Below are positions 52,355-53,484 of a DNA stretch of 53,484 nucleotides, piece by piece. The notes under the pieces were generated by a model, which saw nothing but the letters and a program-made list of their open reading frames with translations, had not been told where the DNA came from and searched no databases. The stretch spans positions 1 to 53,484 of the forward strand of contig JACQXX010000082.1 in NCBI GenBank assembly GCA_016208495.1, given 5' to 3'. Numbering within the stretch: position 1 is the stretch's first letter; each line of letters begins with the position of its first letter. This DNA is from Acidobacteriota bacterium (GTDB taxonomy: Bacteria; Acidobacteriota; Blastocatellia; Chloracidobacteriales; Chloracidobacteriaceae). Position numbers and translations under genes: made by a program.

Positions 52355-52795
52355 TTATTGGTTGTGCAATCGTTCTTTTTTTCCCCTATTCATTTTAAGG
52401 AATGTATCGCCGAGTCCTGGGTTTTGCTCGCAATCCTTGAGCATGAAACGTGACATTGACCGGATAATTGGATTTCGAACCAGTGGGACCAGTAAGAGAA
52501 GGCCAAATAGATCCGTGAGCATCCCAGGAAAAAGCAAAAAGACAAATATGTATATAAAGATGATGTCTTGAACCTCCTCTTCCAAAATCTCAATCAACGC
52601 TTGCGGATTGGAATGCTTTTGTTTTTCTTTCCACCGTTTCCGGGAAATGTATTCAAGTCCTCCGCTGACAATGATTGAAATCAGAAGGATCCCGAAAGTC
52701 CAGGATAACCCCAGTTTCTGGTACATCACGATGGTCAGGCCAGCTTCAGCCAGTGAAAAGAAGACAATTCCGAATAACACCCAGAGAAATCCCAT
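52355..52795 (-). CDS. FxsA-family membrane protein (second in the triplet)
   Basis: A 146-residue paralogue: FFSLAEAGLTIVMYQKLGL, FGILLISIIVSG, FLLFPGMLTDLFGLLLLVPL and LVRNPIIRSM. It starts only two nt after the stop of the first paralogue, so it is translationally linked. The soluble middle is charged (RKRWKEKQKH) and differs from its neighbours. Confidence 0.87.
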   Translation of the reverse strand: MGFLWVLFGIVFFSLAEAGLTIVMYQKLGLSWTFGILLISIIVSGGLEYISRKRWKEKQKHSNPQALIEILEEEVQDIIFIYIFVFLLFPGMLTDLFGLLLLVPLVRNPIIRSMSRFMLKDCEQNPGLGDTFLKMNRGKKERLHNQ

Positions 52796-52797
52796 AA

Positions 52798-53220
52798 TTA
52801 GCGCCTCTTTGACTTTCTGAAAAACTTCAACTTTGTTGACTGGGGCAATTGTTGAAACTCTTCCCAGTTTCCTTCAGCTATATGTTTGACAACCCGCGTT
52901 TGAACTGACTTCAACAACAAAGCCATTCCCAAAATATCAGTGAGAATTCCAGGGAAAAAGAGTAAGCCAATTGAGAGCAGGTAAACTTTCTGACGGGCAA
53001 CAATAAAAAAATACTCATATGAGTCTATCTTTCGTGGAAGTTTTTCAAAAAATGGATTTTTGTGTTTCTGATTATACAGCACTTCGATGAAACACCCGGC
53101 CACCAGCGACGTGAGAATGATTCCGAATGACGGGTACAGGCCAGTGTTTCGATAAAGGCTAATCGTGACACCTGCTTCAGCCAGGGAAATCAATAAGAAC
53201 ACAGCAATCAGATACCACAT
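52798..53220 (-). CDS. FxsA-family membrane protein (first in the triplet)
   Basis: A 140-residue paralogue: LLISLAEAGVTISLYRNTGL, FGIILTSLVAGCF, LLFFPGILTDILGMALLL and a basic tail. The ribosome site is GAGGGA. It shares only the family signature with the other two, so the triplication is old. The three genes form a compact operon. Confidence 0.85.
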   Translation of the reverse strand: MWYLIAVFLLISLAEAGVTISLYRNTGLYPSFGIILTSLVAGCFIEVLYNQKHKNPFFEKLPRKIDSYEYFFIVARQKVYLLSIGLLFFPGILTDILGMALLLKSVQTRVVKHIAEGNWEEFQQLPQSTKLKFFRKSKRR

Positions 53221-53377
53221 AGCCGGTCCCTCAAAAAGTTAAAGAGGCAGTCTTCAACTGCAAAAATGTATCAACACTGGATTGAACTGAGACTTTCTAC
53301 CAAAACGTCACAGCCTTGTCCAATTGTTCACTCTCAGAAGGAACCGGTGCTCATCGGCTAATACTTTGAAAAAGAAA

Positions 53378-53436
53378 CAGGTCAGTCCTACGATAGAAAA
53401 GACAAAAAACAGAAGAGAAATCGGAGGGCTGACCTG
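53378..53436. repeat. Inverted repeat before the terminal open frame
   Basis: CAGGTCAGTCCT (53378-53389) and AGGGCTGACCTG (53425-53436) form a stem with a 35-nt AT-rich loop just before the GTG at 53436. The inner half-site includes the GGAGGG ribosome site, so it could hide that site in RNA or be the end of an insertion sequence. Confidence 0.5.
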
Positions 53437-53484
53437 TGAGAAAACCAAAAGAATGGGGACAAGGATGCCCCAAACCGGAATGTA
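53436..53484 (+). CDS. Start of a probable transposase (partial)
   Basis: A GTG with GGAGGG upstream opens a frame reading MRKPKEWGQGCPKPEC to the window edge. The W-G-x-x-C-P-x-P-x-C start is the zinc-binding N-terminus common to several IS1/IS1595-like transposases. Only 16 codons are visible, so this is a guess that depends on the sequence beyond the window. Confidence 0.4.
   Translation, partial: MRKPKEWGQGCPKPEC

Noticed and set aside
1-53484. tRNA, rRNA or riboswitch genes
   Set aside because: None was recognised on either strand by eye; a covariance-model search was not possible.

Overview
The window looks like chromosomal DNA of a free-living, high-gene-content bacterium, most likely an Acidobacteriota member of the Blastocatellia type. 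This is a style judgement, not a marker-gene placement: no rRNA, tRNA or ribosomal protein gene is visible. The clues are a giant secreted NHL-repeat protein, an RHS/YD-repeat protein, kinase-FGE fusions, an Uma2 nuclease, many Hsp70/TPR/CHAT signalling proteins and an unusual load of short palindromic and tandem intergenic repeats.

Layout. 1-4389 (-) is the 5' part of an RHS protein carrying a C39-like cysteine peptidase domain. 4390-5803 is a repeat-rich spacer with a histidine-kinase remnant. 5804-8437 encodes an acyl-adenylating enzyme/ACP/PlsC fusion. 8625-11766 is a small CRISPR accessory island: cas6, a 36-codon stub resembling the N-terminus of a Card1/Can2-type CARF effector, csx15, a palindromic element flanked by 28-bp direct repeats, and a Csx3-ATPase fusion. 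No CRISPR array, cas10 or effector complex is present. 11826-25037 is a mixed region: Uma2 protein, acyl-ACP-reductase-like protein, methyltransferases, VCBS protein, sulfatase, kinase-FGE fusion and a degenerate alpha/beta hydrolase, with several short elements that look like TA-target MITEs. 25038-28886 is the NHL-repeat protein.

28890-39260 (almost all minus strand) is a signalling or conflict-like cluster: TPR-CHAT protease, a divergent kinase overlapping a PP2C phosphatase, a small excisionase-type HTH protein on the other strand, a helical-repeat protein, and a divergent Hsp90 translationally coupled to it. 39568-44600 (-) is a second module: PAS histidine kinase, Roadblock protein, ODP-like diiron MBL protein, response regulator with DUF4388, ParA-type ATPase and a second Roadblock-like protein. 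It reads as a redox or oxygen-linked two-component/polarity system.

45033-46116 (-) holds a GNAT acetyltransferase and a zinc-ribbon membrane protein. 46249-51693 (+) is a DUF2760-Hsp70-Hsp70 operon. 51911-53220 (-) is a tandem triplet of FxsA-family membrane proteins. The right edge begins what is probably an insertion-sequence transposase.

The best candidates for something undescribed are the orphan CRISPR island with an apparently histidine-less Csx3, the CHAT/kinase/PP2C/Hsp90 cluster, and the ODP-Roadblock-ParA two-component module. All functional statements rest on motif recognition by eye; no database search was run.
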